Source: Diplocarpon mali (lineage: Eukaryota; Ascomycota; Leotiomycetes; Helotiales; Drepanopezizaceae). Taken from it: a stretch of DNA of 34,009 nucleotides. The stretch is from positions 79,193 to 113,201 of the forward strand of contig JAENRP010000130.1 in NCBI GenBank assembly GCA_024741835.1. The letters are read 5' to 3'. Shown one piece after another: positions 1-11,207 of this stretch. How positions within the stretch are numbered: the stretch's first letter is position 1; every line of letters starts with the position of its first letter. The notes under the pieces are model-generated. The model did not search any database. It was not told where the DNA came from and worked only from the letters and a program-made list of their open reading frames with translations. Position numbers and translations under genes: made by a program.

Positions 1-23
1 AGGAGTAAAAAAAAAAAAAAAAA

Positions 24-104
24 TTCACCCCTTAATAGAAGTGCAAAAAAAATCACCCTATAATAGAGGTGCAAAAAAAAAATCACCCCTTAATTGAGGT
101 GCAG
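24..104 (-). repeat. Three tandem 28-bp units at the end of Copia-1 pol
   Basis: Three near-identical units read on the plus strand as ATCACCCCTTAAT, then a few bases, then GAGGTGC and an A-run. The innermost unit contains the pol stop codon (TAA on the minus strand, 90-92), so the other two lie in the 3' untranslated region. The same triplet array is present in Copia-2. Confidence 0.8.
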
Positions 105-961
105 AACCTTTATATTTAACAATTTGATAAAGGCGGCATGGTTAGAGCTATTTAAGCTCTTAGTAAGTCCATTAGTAGCGTTTTCTTTAGTATTAATATA
201 CTAGAGATCCAAATGGCCTTTCTAAAGCTCTTGCCAAATATAATAGAACTTGATATTAATATACTTTGTTCTCTAGTAATATTTAGGGTTTTCGGTAAGA
301 TAAAGGGCTCCTTAGTTATCGCAGATCATCTCGACTTTAGTAGCATTATTGCTAGCGTAGCCTATTTCCTTAAGTACCTGGCGTATCTAAGAGGCTTTTT
401 ATACGAATTTGCATATAGTAATATACTTTGCTTCTATAGATAAGAGAGCGATAATAGTCTATCACTTAAAGGAGGCGGTAATTACGCCATTATTAAGGAA
501 GAAGACTGCCCTAGAATAAGAGGCTCTAGTTCCTCTATTACCTGCCTAGTCAGAATCGCAATAGCTATGCAATTTCTAAAGCTCTAGGTCAGTTGTTTTA
601 CTTCCGAAGGTAGTATAATAGAATCGCATTCCTTATAAGTATTATAAAACTCGTTTTAAAGCTGCTATATATTATAGCAAAGGGTTAGTAAGGAATTTGC
701 TAAGAATGGAGCAATAGTATAGTATATCTTAACGCGTATAGTGCGTAAGGTACTATAAAGAACTATAGATCTCTTAGTATAGCTTCACTTCCTATAGAGT
801 GGCTTGGCCTTTAAATTTGACTATATGAACTTTATAGCCACTAGTAAAAGGCGTTAGTACGCTCTTACAATTAGTTATATAAAAACGTTTAAGAACCTTA
901 TTAATATAGGCGTCTTAATAAAGTGAGATCATTCTGTTTTATCAATCTCTAACTATATATA
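90..961 (-). pseudogene. Copia-1 pol 3' end: RT tail and RNase H
   Basis: The minus-strand frame ends at TAA 90-92 and matches the Copia-2 RNase H region, where CDSDW, IEAEYV and a CDN motif can be read. Stops interrupt it at Gln/Trp positions. The frame is the same as that of the right-hand Copia-1 part once Element B and one 5-bp target duplication (7602 bp, a multiple of three) are removed. It is inactive. Confidence 0.85.
957..961. repeat. Target-site duplication ATATA, left copy (Element B)
   Basis: ATATA is repeated at 8559-8563. The uninterrupted Copia-2 sequence at this place reads ACTATATACTCC with a single ATATA, which proves the insertion point. Confidence 0.85.
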
Positions 962-1159
962 TGTGGTGCGGTCGGCTGGAGGGCCTTCATTGGGTCGCTT
1001 AGGAGGCTTATAGAAGTAGGAGAAGATGATTAATTGTATTATTATCTAGTATATATATAGTAAGGAGACTTCGGAAAGAAAAGGGAGAGTCTATGACTTA
1101 GTAGGAGTTATATAAAGGGTCTTTAGAATAAGTAGAGACTTTGCCTATTTTATATAATA
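962..1159 (-). repeat. Element B 3' LTR (198 bp)
   Basis: It starts TGTGGTGCGGTCGG and ends TTATATAATA, the decayed equivalent of CTGCACGATA in the other LTR. Its differences from the right LTR are mostly G-to-A and C-to-T. In element orientation this is the downstream LTR. Confidence 0.88.
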
Positions 1160-1170
1160 TACCCCTTAGT
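1160..1170 (-). promoter_or_regulatory. Polypurine tract of Element B
   Basis: On the minus strand ACTAAGGGGTA directly precedes the 3' LTR, the expected place for the plus-strand primer of reverse transcription. Confidence 0.6.
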
Positions 1171-1467
1171 TAGGCGATGCTTTTAAAATCGCTTAGCTAT
1201 ATAGATAAAATAAAAGAAAGAATAGTAGTTGTAAGGAAAAGAGGCTCTATCTTATATACTACCCCTTTAAAGGTCGTTCCTTTTAAAATAAGAAGGGTTG
1301 CTATAGGTAATAAGTGCGCTTAAGAATCTTTGCAATTCTTCGCTAGTGCTTTATTAGGCTTCCTATAGAGTATTTCTATTGTAAAAGTTCTCTTTCCCTT
1401 CTTTTAAAAATAACCTTCTTTTATTATTTAAAAATATTATCTTTATATTAATAATTTTTAAATATAA
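1171..1467. other. Gene-free stretch of Element B
   Basis: AT-rich sequence between the polypurine tract and the alanine-rich frame. I see no open frame, repeat or motif in it. Confidence 0.5.
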
Positions 1468-2500
1468 AAGGAACTTCCGCTTATTATAGCCTTAGCTGCC
1501 CTTATAAAGTAAGACCCTTAGAGTCCTTATACCCTATATTATATTAACTTTGCGCTAAGTTGCTAGCGCTCCTTTAGGAGCTGTAACCTTAGCGCGATTG
1601 TCTTAGCGCTTGCTAAGTAATAAGCCGCTACTGCTATCGCTCCTACTGCTACTGCTGCCCTTGCTACTGCTACTGCTACCTAAGAGCCCTGCCCTTGCTA
1701 TGCGCTATATGCCTAAGCTTATAATAGAGCGCAATAATGCATACGTATATTGTATTATACGCAAAAGTACTAGCAATCTCGATTGTTAGTGCTTTAATAG
1801 CACCTTTAATATGTATTACATTTATTATATAGTACTAAGCAATAGCTGCTAGTAGGCTAGCAGACCTCTCCTTGCCTCTTAAGAGGCTATTATATCGGCC
1901 TGCGCCTGCAGCGCCTTTAAAGAGGAGGTAGTATTACTACTTAATATAATAAAGGGTGCGCTCTAGAGCTTCTATAGTACATTTATTAAGTTTTATTAAG
2001 TTTTAAGCTGATTTTAAAAGATAGAAGCGATCGGACCCTAGTGCTAAGAGGGCCTACCACTCCTACGAGTAGTAGTATTACTGCCTCTCTTGCTCTTAGT
2101 ATACTATTCCTATTCGCTCCTAGTCCCTTTAGCTTAGACCCGTTCGCTCTTATCGCTGCCGCTGCTCCTGTCCCCTTTGCTTCTGCTATTATAGCCACTG
2201 CTATAGTCTCTCCGTTTGTCTCCCTAGCCCTTGCCGTCGCTACGCCTATCCTTGCTGCTACCCCTACTGCCCTCGCTCCTATCGCCCCTGCTGCACCTCC
2301 CGCCTTCGCCCTTGCTATTGCTAGTATATTTGCCAGCAGGCCTTTAGCCGAGGGAGTGCTAGTAGGCCTCTTTTAAAAGGAGATCTATGCAGAGCTCTTA
2401 GCTATAGTATCTCAGCTCCTAGCCTTAGCTAAGAGAATCTAAGAGAGGGTCGCGCCTTATAATAGCAGCTTAAGAATATTACCTATTTTATATTTTTAGA
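1468..2500 (+). pseudogene. Ala/Pro/Ser-rich unrecognised frame, antisense to Element B
   Basis: One plus-strand frame runs about 340 codons. It opens with a KELPLIIALAALIK-like stretch, then alternating Ala/Thr (ATAIAPTATAALATATAT), a Cys-rich patch (EPCPCYALYA), a long Ala-Pro-Ser segment (2041-2376) and an amphipathic, coiled-coil-like end (EIYAELLAIVSQLLALAKRI). Its stops are TAA/TAG, as expected if Gln codons were RIP-damaged. The stretch 2041-2376 is intact. The minus strand of the Ala-rich part is also fairly open as a Gly/Ser/Arg-rich frame, because GCT/AGC repeats are open both ways, so the coding strand is probable rather than certain. It is either an extra antisense gene of the element or captured sequence. 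Function unknown. Confidence 0.45.
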
Positions 2501-2600
2501 AAAGGAGAAGCTTTTGCAGTACACTTTATAAGAGAAAATAAATAAATGTAATTATAAGAGAGTAGGAGCTTATAAGTATAAGTCTCTTAATAATAAGTGA

Positions 2601-5600
2601 TTACTCGCTAGTAAGTGCAAGTTATTAAACGATTGTTTAAAAGCTCTAGAGGTTTAATAAATAAATGAAGCTCTTAAACTTCTGGCAGTCTAGGTTTTTA
2701 ATAAGCCTATTTGCGTATATCTCCTTAGTAGGGAGGTAGATTATTTAAAAGCTTCCTCTTTAGTACTCCTAGCGGATTTATATATTACTGATTTCAATAT
2801 ATCAGAGGCTTATCTTAATCTTCTCGTTTTCTATAATAATTAGCCGAATCGTCTATTAGTTGTTATAATATATATTCTATTTAAAGAGAGAGTCTATGCG
2901 AATCTCCTTGAAAAGGCGTTTTATAGCTATTATCTCTTTTGTAGTAGAAACTATACTATAGAGTTCTACTTTAGTAAAGGAAAGTGTGATAGTTGCTTAG
3001 CGATTCGCTTTTTAAATAATCGGTCCTTTAAATAAGAAGAAGACGTATCCTTAAGAGGATCTGCAGGTCTTTTAGTCATCTCCGAAAGAAGCATTTAAAG
3101 ATGCGACTAATTGGTATTCCTTAGCCTTAAAGCTATAGGCAATTCCTAAGAAGCGCGTACTATATAGGTATTAAAGCGTCTAGTCCGCGGCTAAGAGGTA
3201 CTTAAAGCTTAGATTAATTAAAAAGAAAGATAGTTAGAAGGCTATAAACGTAACATTTAAGTGTATTATAATTGCTATATAAAGAATAGAGCCTATTTTC
3301 TCTTAGTACTCCTTTACCTTTTTTAAGGAAGCTTATCTTAAGTTCTTAATAAACTCCTTCTTTAGTAGTAGAGTATTAAGCACTCTTCTTATATTAGCTC
3401 TGAACTTTTAAGCGATCTTCTTAATATAGGTATTATAAACTAAGGAGATCCTCTTTACCTTTTTATCCCGAATAATCCTTACTTTAAAGAATTAGGAGAT
3501 ATTTCCTATAATAGTAAGCTTATATGCCCTCTTTAGGTCTTTAATTAAACGAGTCGCCCAATTTAAGTTAAAGGCCTTATATAATACTTAAATATTATTA
3601 ATATAAAATGCTATAAAGACTATGCGATCCTTTATTATAAAAATACAAGGCTCCTCGCTTAGTAGCTTAAGTTAAAGGCCCTTAAGCATTCTTGCGAAGT
3701 TCCTATACTATAGCGCTAAAGAGTCTTTTAGCCTATAAAGCGCGTAGTTTAGTTTTACTATTATACTAAGGCACTTAAAGCCATTTAATAGGAAGTATAT
3801 GACTAAAGTACTCCTTAGGTCTCTAAGAGCATTAACAAACGTATTAATAATATTGAACTGCTTTACTTTTATATTAAAGTATATAGCAAGCGCTATTAGT
3901 ACTTTAAAAGACCTTGCTATAAGCGTGGCTGCATAGGTTAAGAAAATTAAAGCTTTATCTTAGAGATCCTCTTATATAATTAGCTATAATCGGCACTTTA
4001 AAAGCTCGCTAGAGCTATTAACCTTATAGGTAAAAACCTATTTTAATAGTATTAATAGGAGTTTCGAGTAATCCCTTTATATAATTCTTTAGTAACTCCG
4101 AGATTCTAAATTCCTAATCTCCTAGTGCCTTCCTTCTTTAAATCATTTGCTAAAAGGGTACTTCTCTAGGTCTAGCTATCCTTTCGAAGGCTTTAGTAAA
4201 GAGCCTTAGTACTATAGGCGGTTGGAAGACTGCGCTCTATCCTTTGCCTAAATATTAACTGCAGCTTTAATAATTATATAAACTATTAAATAGTCCTTTT
4301 TATCCTCCCTTATTTATTCGTTTGCTTAAAAGGTTGATATAAACTCTTATATATATAAGGAGTAAGGTAGATTAATATTACTTTAAGAGAGCATATGCTT
4401 TAGAGCAGTAGTATACACTTTTGAAGTCTCCTATTACTTAACGCTTAAGCGTTTTATCCTCTTTTACTTAGGAAAAGGGAGTTCTTCCTTATGCTTTTCT
4501 TTATAAGTTTCTTTCTCTATTTTTATTATTATTAGAGGTTCCTTTAGGAGTCTAGGTAATTCTATCTCTTAAGCCTATAGTCTTTAAGCTAGTATTATAA
4601 CTTAAGGTATTATATTATTAAGGCCTACTCCTCTTACTAGGTCGCTTTTTATAAGACTATTAAAGCTCTTCTTAGATCTTGGTAATAATACCTTTAGCCT
4701 TTTATTAGAGTTTACTAAGGCCTGCCTTTATAACTAAAGACTCTATCTTAAAGCCCTTAAGCTATCTCTATTCTTATATAAAATAGTAGCTAAAGATCTG
4801 CCGATCGCCTTATAGAACTTATCTTTAAAGACTCCTTTAGAGTTGTCTATAGTTCCTTCTTTAGTAGGGCCTCTATAGGGAATTATTACCCTTAAGCTTT
4901 AGTTGCTATTTGCCTTTTTAAAGACTGGCAAAGTAGCTTTTAGTTCGCTTGCTTTTACTCTTAAGTTTCTAAGTAGGTCTTTTAGAGAATTTGGATTTAA
5001 GTTAAGGCCTTTTATATTATTAGTTAAAGGCTATAGAGCAGCGTTAGTTTATAATATAGGCTCTTCTTATATAGCGGCTTCTTCTATAGCAATTGCGTTC
5101 GGCCTTGCGATAAGCTTTAATTCTTTGAAAATGCTTTCGAACTTAGCGTCCTAAGCTCCCTCTCCCTCTTTAATCAATTAGAAGGTCGTCTTAAGTTCCT
5201 AGTATAATATAGGGTTTATACGCTTAGCTTCTGGACTATAGAAGAGAGACTTATCGAATTTAATATTATAAGTCGTTATTACTTACTAGAGTATAAGAAC
5301 TTAGATTCTATAAATATTAAAGGTGATATATCTAATTAAGTAACTTAAGTGCCTTTATAGTTTAATTTTAAAGGTTCGGCAGTCCCTCCTTACCTCCTTC
5401 TCTTTAATTAAAGGGTATACGCAAGTACTATATATATAAATGCGACTTTAGTCGGACTTTAAGCTTACTATTATTTGCTTAATAAGCAGCAGCTTATAGA
5501 ATTGAAAATACTACTTGAATTAATTATAAAGAGCCTCGCTTAGTAAGATCATCTTCTTCTTAGTAAGTAAGGAGATATTATAAAGGTATATAGTAGCCTC

Positions 5601-6790
5601 TATAACCTCTGGCTAAAGGCTTATTAGAAGTCTGGCGTAGATCCTTATTTTGATAAAGTATTTAATTAACTCCCTTTCTACTTGCTTTGCGCCTCTATTA
5701 GGTTAGTATATATAAGTAGGAGTAAGCTTTAAATCGATTCCCTCCTCTTTTACCTATCTTTAGTACTTTATAAGAGAGTCTTCCTTTAAGGAGATTACTA
5801 AAGTATTATTATCTTGCTTAATCTTGCAAATTGAAAGCCTATATTAGCGTTTCACTTATGCTTTAAAGGCTTAAAGGACCTTTATAACTACGTCTCTGCC
5901 CTTCGATCTTAATAGGAATATCTAAAGTATACTACTATACTTATCCTTAATTAAAAGAACTTATAAGCAGCTATTATATAAGTTATTTAAAAAGTTAAAG
6001 AGATCTTAGGAGATCTTAAAGAAGGGCTTTAAAGATCGGTTCTTAAAAGTAGCGCAAGAAATAACTTGCCTAGCAGACGCTACTGCGTATATAGGACACT
6101 TTAGCCTTTATATTCCCTTGATCTTTACTCCTTTAGCGCACTTGATTAGTGCTTAAAGAGCCTCTGCGCTTAAGTGGCTAGTGCAAAGGTGCTAAGTATA
6201 CGCGTTATCATCCTGCACCTTAATAGGTATATAGCTAAATTAGAACCTATTATAAAGCGTCGTCTTAGCTATAGGAAACGCTATTAAAGTAGAGAAGTTA
6301 TATTAAAGCATATTTAGGAGATTTAAATAGTTAATAAACTTATATTTAAAGAAAATAAGATTATAGTAACGCTCTAACTAAGCTCGCTTTATAGAATCTT
6401 TAATGCTCTTAAAGTATAAAGTGAGGTCTACTTTAGAGTATTAAAAACCCTTATCTGTAAAGAGCCTCTTTGAGATAATATTAGTAGTAAACTCCTTTAT
6501 AATAGTAATATTATAAAGCGTTATCCTTATAAGAGAGCCGTTATGCTATAAAAGAGAGTTCGCTATATATCTATTACCTCTCTTAATGATTAGGAGTCTT
6601 AAGGTACCTGCTTTAATATATTACTATAAGTCGCTAGAAGGCTTAAAGGTACTTGCGATAAGTAAATCCTTCGAATTAATAATATGAGTAGCTGCGTAAT
6701 TATTAAGGAGCGTACTTAAGGAGAGCGGGTGGCGTTCTAGCTTAGAAAGGTAGTAGATATTAAACGATTCTTTAAAAGCGTTAAAGGCAA
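2601..6790 (-). pseudogene. Element B pol: integrase, RT and RNase H
   Basis: Read right to left, the copia order is clear. The integrase (about 5600-6250) shows the zinc-binding stretch (HLCTSHLSAEAL, then RLKCPIY), a SxDLFNF motif with its first catalytic Asp, and LLIKDKYS. RT starts near 4120 (VFTYKVNSSSELLKCRL). Its active site at 3591-3608 reads FYINNI instead of FYVDDI, and FNIINTF stands where the upstream Asp is expected. RNase H (about 2830-3260) shows GIAYSFKAKEYQLVASLNAS and TLSFTKVELYSIV. The C-terminus ends LALTSE before the TAA at 2601-2603. All motifs share one frame. Both RT catalytic Asp codons are Asn, so the enzyme is dead even if the stops were read through. Confidence 0.88.
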
Positions 6791-7029
6791 AGGGATCTAT
6801 TATTATAAAGACTAGTAAGTTCTCCCTTTTGCTTAAACTATCCTCTTTAAAGGCTGAAACCTTTCCCTTGAATTTATTAATTGCTATTACTATAATATCA
6901 TTCTCTTTAAGCTATACTTAGAGACCTTTAAACTGGTCTCTTGCGTTTAACGCCTTTTGTATTTATAGGACCTCCTTTTGTAAGGAGAGAACCTTTATAT
7001 TTTCCTTATGCCTATCTATAGTATATAAT

Positions 7030-8250
7030 AGTTTCTAATAGTCCTAGGGCTTCTAATAGTGATTTTTAAAGCCTTTATAAGGGCACTTAGGCCTAATCTC
7101 CCTTTTAGAGCTTATAAAGCGATTTCGGGAGCTGCTCGCTAGAGCCTACGAAGGGGTTTTAGCATTTAGGAAAGACTCTTGAGTAGTAAAAACTGCTAGC
7201 CCTTTATTATCAATCGCTCTATTAGATTTAATGCTTGCTAGGGCGCGGCTTAGCTGCATTAGGTTGTACTTATATAAGGTTCCTATCTGCTTATTAATAA
7301 TGATTTCCTCCTTTAAGCGAGTCGCCTAACTCGGATTGATCTTTACTATAATTAAGTTTAAAAAGTCAGTAACTCTTAGTCTCCCTTTGATCTTAAGAAG
7401 ACTATATTATTCTACTAGGCGGTACGCCTCCTACTACTCCCAGATCTATTGCTAAGTATTAGTTCTCTTAGTCTTGCCTTAGCGTAGTATATCGCGATAC
7501 TAGAGCCTTATTTAAAACTGAATAGCCTTATTAGAAGGCGCAATATTACGCTTTAAAATAGATACTAGGCCTTAGAGTAAGAGTTGCTAGTTTATTAAAA
7601 TGGAATACGGGTTATTAGCAGTAGTTCTAGTTATAGGAGTATCTCTATTAGGTATTAAGGAAGAGAGCTTCTTAGCTTGGATTTATACTTAAGCTATTGC
7701 AGAAGCTAAGAGCGTTTTATTAATAGTCTTAAAGACCTATTCTTAGAGTAGCTTATAGTATTTGCATTAGGTCTTTTAAGTTTCCTTACGCATATAGTAC
7801 TCTTTTATTAGGATTTTATATTCATTTTTAATATCTTTATAAGAAGCCTATAGAGGAGGAGCTTTTGACGGATCTTCTAAGGGAAAGCGGGCGTAAATCT
7901 ATTTGGATAAAGTCGCTATATACTCTTTATACAACCTTGCATATGCTATGTAAAGGTTAGCTATTTCTAATTCCTTAAGCTCCTATATAAAGGGAGCTTA
8001 AGGCTCGGTCTTTATAATTGACTTGAATAAGAGTCTCAGATTAGTAAAAATAGTAATATTATAGAGCTTAGCGAAGAATATATATTTATTAAACTACTTT
8101 ACTTAAAAGGCAAAAGTGTTAAGGTAAGGCTTAGAGATACTTAAAGAGTTAGATATATTAAATAGAGTCTAGTAAAGAGGTTAGGTATATAAATAAAGTT
8201 TGCAAATAAGGTTTAATTGGAAAATGGAGATTTGTTAATTGAAAATAAAG
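7030..8250 (-). pseudogene. Element B gag with decayed zinc knuckle
   Basis: The minus-strand frame, in the pol frame, reads for example LEIANLYIAYARLYKEYIAT and ASYKDIKNEYKILIKEYYMR, a helical capsid-like region broken by TAA/TAG. At 7057-7085 KCPYKGFKNHY has Cys-X2-(Lys)-X4-His spacing, as expected of a retroviral zinc knuckle that has lost ligands. The start codon was not resolved. It lies between the primer site and about 8240. The assignment rests on position and knuckle spacing, so it is less certain than pol. Confidence 0.6.
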
Positions 8251-8348
8251 GTCCTTTAAGTTATTATAAATACTCGAAAAGTCGGTTAGGAGCTTAAAGG
8301 GCCCTTTAGCCGGTTGCATATAAAGAGAAAGCATATTAAAGTGCTTAT

Positions 8349-8360
8349 AGGGCTTATAAC
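8349..8360 (-). promoter_or_regulatory. Primer-binding site of Element B (half-tRNA iMet type)
   Basis: The minus strand reads GTTATAAGCCCT directly after the 5' LTR. With one G-to-A change this is the complement of the anticodon arm of the eukaryotic initiator tRNA(Met), the half-tRNA primer known from Drosophila copia. Confidence 0.75.
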
Positions 8361-8558
8361 TATAGTACGGTCGGCTGGAGGGCCTTCATTAGGTCGCTTA
8401 AGAGGCTTGCAAAAGTAAGAGAAGATAATTGATTATATTATTATTTAGTATATATATAGTAAGGAGACTTTGGAAAGAAAAGGGAAAGTCTATGACTTAG
8501 CAGGAGTTATATGGAGGGTCTCCAGAATAAGTGGAGACTCCGCCTATTCTGCACGATA
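8361..8558 (-). repeat. Element B 5' LTR (198 bp)
   Basis: It starts TATAGTACGGTCGG (TGTGGTGC after RIP) and ends CCTATTCTGCACGATA. It is less decayed than the left LTR. In element orientation this is the upstream LTR, carrying the promoter. Confidence 0.88.
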
Positions 8559-8563
8559 ATATA
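8559..8563. repeat. Target-site duplication ATATA, right copy (Element B)
   Basis: Direct copy of 957-961. Copia-1 sequence resumes immediately after it. Confidence 0.85.
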
Positions 8564-9495
8564 CTCTTAAAAAGTAGTTAGCTAGTTCGCTACCTATGAT
8601 TTTAAAGAGGTTGCGAAGATCTCTTTTAAACTTGTCATATATATTACCCTTCTTTGCTACTATAAGGAAGTCGTTAATATAGGTAATAATGAGAATCTGA
8701 GAGGCGCGGTTGATATATACGCAATTATCAGTATTAAGAGGTTGAAAATCGAGCTTTTATAGCTCAGATTGTAGCTTTTCTTACTATAGTTATAGAGATT
8801 GCTTTAAGCTATATAAGGCCTTAAGAAGCTTAAGACAGTAGTCTTAAGATAAAAGAACGACCTTATCTTAAGTATATCTAAGAGGTAACTTGATATAGAT
8901 ATTAGAGTTAGCTTTTAAGTTAAGGAAAGCTATCTTAATATCGAACTAATCTAGCTTAAAGTTGTAGAGAGCTATAAGCGCAATTGCAATCTTCTAAATA
9001 GCAGATTTGCAGACGCTAGCGAAGGTTTGGTTATAATCTCGACCTTATTATTATATATAGCCTTATATGACGAATCTGACCTTCTATTGGGAGATTTCCC
9101 CGTTTTAGTCTCTTTTTATTTTAAAGACGAGCCTCGATCTAAGTACTCTATTATCTTTAAAGAGTTCTAAGCGTTTTACTACCACTTATATATTCTTATA
9201 AGTAAGGGAATTGTACTTAGAGTTGATCGCAGATCGCTATTTGTTAGCGTTAGTGTAAGAGAGGGCTTATTTGACTATTTTCAGGTCATTTGGGTATGGA
9301 GAGTCGAGTAAGGCCATATGAAAGGCGCTTAAATAGGCTTCCTTATTATTAGAGTTATTAGCTTTGAATCTAAGAGTATGAGTTGAGCGAGTAGCTCTCT
9401 TTTTAGAAGGCTAAGGGTAAGCCTTATTCTTTAAACTAAGAGGTCTTCCTCTCTTTCTTAAAGTTAGAAGCTCAGCTTCTCCTAAAGCAGAATTA

Positions 9496-9563
9496 ACTCG
9501 CGGTCCTGGCCTAAGAGTGAAATCGTAAGAGTTAGAATTGACTCGCGGTCCTGGCCCAGGAGT
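9496..9563. repeat. Two 23-bp palindromes, 45 bp apart, in Copia-1 pol
   Basis: Copies at 9496-9518 and 9541-9563: left arm ACTCGCGGTCC, centre T, right arms GGCCTAAGAGT and GGCCCAGGAGT. Read on the minus strand both encode T-(L/P)-(R/G)-P-G-P-R-V-N-S in the pol frame. The flanks are GAATT(A/G) before and (G/C)AAATC after, extending the symmetry. Copia-2 has three units here. Confidence 0.9.
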
Positions 9564-10953
9564 CAAATCACCCTTTAATTGCGGCTCTATAATTAAGCCG
9601 TCTTTATCGAATCGAATATAAGAAGATCGAATGATCTTCTCCTTTATTTGCAATAGTATATAGATCTAATAAATACTTCTACTATCAAATCCGATAAGAG
9701 TACCTACTTCTACTCTTAAAGTAAGTTTATTGCTCTAAGTTCGCTTTTCTTTCTTAATTAGCATATAGATGCGATAGCCTAGTACTTAAAGATGCTTGAC
9801 TAAGGGAGTATAAGGCTTATTAGGCTTAATATTATCCTAAAAGACCTTATATAGAGTCTTGCCACTTAGAATATCAAAGGCAGTAAGATTAGTAATATAT
9901 ATTACTAAAAGAAGGAGGTAAGGCTAGAGAAAGGAAGGGATATTTTGATTAATTATAGCTATTTGCAACTTTTCCATTAGTATGCGAATTGATCGTTTTA
10001 ATCTGCCGTTTTATTCTGGCGTATATAGAGTAGATTCCTTTAAAATTATACTAAGGTTTTCTATAAGTATTCGCATCTATATAAGAGAATACTCCTTACC
10101 TCTATTAGTTCTTTACCGCTTGATTATACAATTGTATTAAGTTTATAAGAGGCTGATTATCTTCTTATTTGCCTTAAAGGTATTAGATTTATTTATATAA
10201 GTCCATCCCTATTAAGCTATTATAGCTAGGCAAGTGAAGATAGAGGCATATTTATAGCTATTAAGGCCAGTTGACTTCAGATGAACCACGTCGATATATA
10301 GCTTATCAAGTGCCTTCGTAGGTCGAGGGCGAGCTGAACGTTTATTAATATATTAGAGAGGTCTGCCTTTCTCGTAAGGAGCGCAAATTCGCATCTTCCT
10401 TGATTTTATTTCCTTAATCTATATATTAATAATAGTAGATTAGGTCTTTTTAACTGTTTATAAGCTAGCATAGCCTAATCGATAATACTAGAGCTTAATA
10501 TCAAGAGGTCTATTCTTAATAGCAGCCAAGAGAGCATATCTACTTATATAACTAAAGGAGTTAGTAGAAGGCTATTCCTTATTAATATACATATTATTAT
10601 CGATAGTGCAAATTTCCTTTTCATTAGATAGAAATAGCTTGCTATTTCGATAGAAGCCTTTGATTTTATTAAGTTTACCACTTAAGTATAGGCAGATAGG
10701 TAATTAAGGTATATAGAAAGTATTAATTAACTTAAGAATATATACCTTTCTATTGGATTTGAATGCATTAACTTTATAAGTGCTAACGCTAAGAGGTTGA
10801 ATAGATCTATTAACTATACTTAAAGAGGGTAGATTATCTTAAGCAGTATAGGAAGTGAACTTAAAGAGATTATTAGAAACGTGCTTATTAGTACTTATAT
10901 TATATAGCTAACGATTCCTCAAATTTGATAAGAAGCAAGAGGTAGAAGAACTG

Positions 10954-11030
10954 ACTCTTAAGCCTAGCCTATAAGTGGAAATCGGCCCTAAGGAGGAGTC
11001 GGAATTGACTCCTAGGCCCGGCTCGCAAGT
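10954..11030. repeat. Two 23-bp palindromes, 54 bp apart, in Copia-1 gag-pol
   Basis: Copies at 10954-10976 and 11008-11030, in the opposite orientation to those at 9496 (for example ACTCCTAGGCC, C, GGCTCGCAAGT). In the minus-strand frame they read TYRLGLRV and TCEPGLGV, that is T-R-G-P-G-L-G-V after decay. The pair matches the pair at 28713 in Copia-2. Confidence 0.88.
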
Positions 11031-11207
11031 GAGAATTAGCCCTAGGGTTAGTAATAGCATAGTATGCCTAAAGAGATTATTATCTGACTCTTCGTCTTCC
11101 TTCTGAATCTTCCTAAAAGGCTTCTTGCCTTTTAGTGATAATAGTAAGGACTTATTGTCCTTGCCTTTAAGGTGGTGAAATACGTACTTCTTCTTTAAGT
11201 CCTTTTC

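Larger units (their letters stand above)
1..961 (-). mobile_element. Copia-1, 3' part (Ty1/copia LTR retrotransposon, cut by window edge)
   Basis: This stretch aligns almost base for base with 25315-26262 of Copia-2 and holds the 3' end of the element: the RT tail, RNase H and start of the 3' untranslated region. The element's 3' LTR must lie just left of base 1. At 957-961 the alignment breaks where Element B begins and resumes at 8564, so this is one half of a single element split by a later insertion. Small open frames on the plus strand here (for example 213-443) are antisense shadows of RNase H. Confidence 0.9.
962..8558 (-). mobile_element. Element B: complete minus-strand Ty1/copia retrotransposon nested in Copia-1
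   Basis: The 7597-bp element is bounded by two 198-bp LTRs and a 5-bp duplication. Next to the right LTR is a half-tRNA(iMet) primer site, and next to the left LTR a short polypurine tract, so it reads right to left. Inside are gag, integrase, RT and RNase H in copia order, in one frame despite many TAA/TAG codons. It is longer than a typical 5-kb copia element because about 1.4 kb of alanine-rich sequence in the opposite orientation lies between the pol stop and the 3' LTR. I saw none of the 23-bp palindromes in it. Confidence 0.9.
8564..11200 (-). pseudogene. Copia-1 pol: integrase and RT
   Basis: This minus-strand frame is the counterpart of Copia-2 pol. The RT active site at 8667-8681 reads YINDF where Copia-2 has YVDDF: GTT became ATT and the first Asp became Asn, both G-to-A changes. 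Integrase lies at about 9900-10530, with its first catalytic Asp still readable as KLYIDVV near 10295. The intact open frame at 9411-9653 is a real part of pol between integrase and RT and carries two palindromes (TPGPGPRVNS and TLRPGPRVNS). Stops elsewhere are TAA/TAG at Gln/Trp positions. Confidence 0.88.

Noticed and set aside
213..443. 76-aa plus-strand open frame, and its partner at 25514-25744
   Set aside because: Both are antisense to copia RNase H, whose motifs read clearly on the minus strand. Their similarity reflects two copies of one element.
2840..3060. Plus-strand Cys-rich frame (SKGKCDSCLAIRF) resembling a zinc cluster
   Set aside because: The minus strand here encodes the RNase H end of Element B in the pol frame (TLSFTKVELYSIV), so the plus frame is a shadow.
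4903..5154. 83-aa plus-strand open frame
   Set aside because: Lies antisense to Element B pol between integrase and RT. No domain seen.
7615..7645. Possible palindrome copy in Element B (TATAGGAGT end)
   Set aside because: Only the last six bases match. The left arm is absent.
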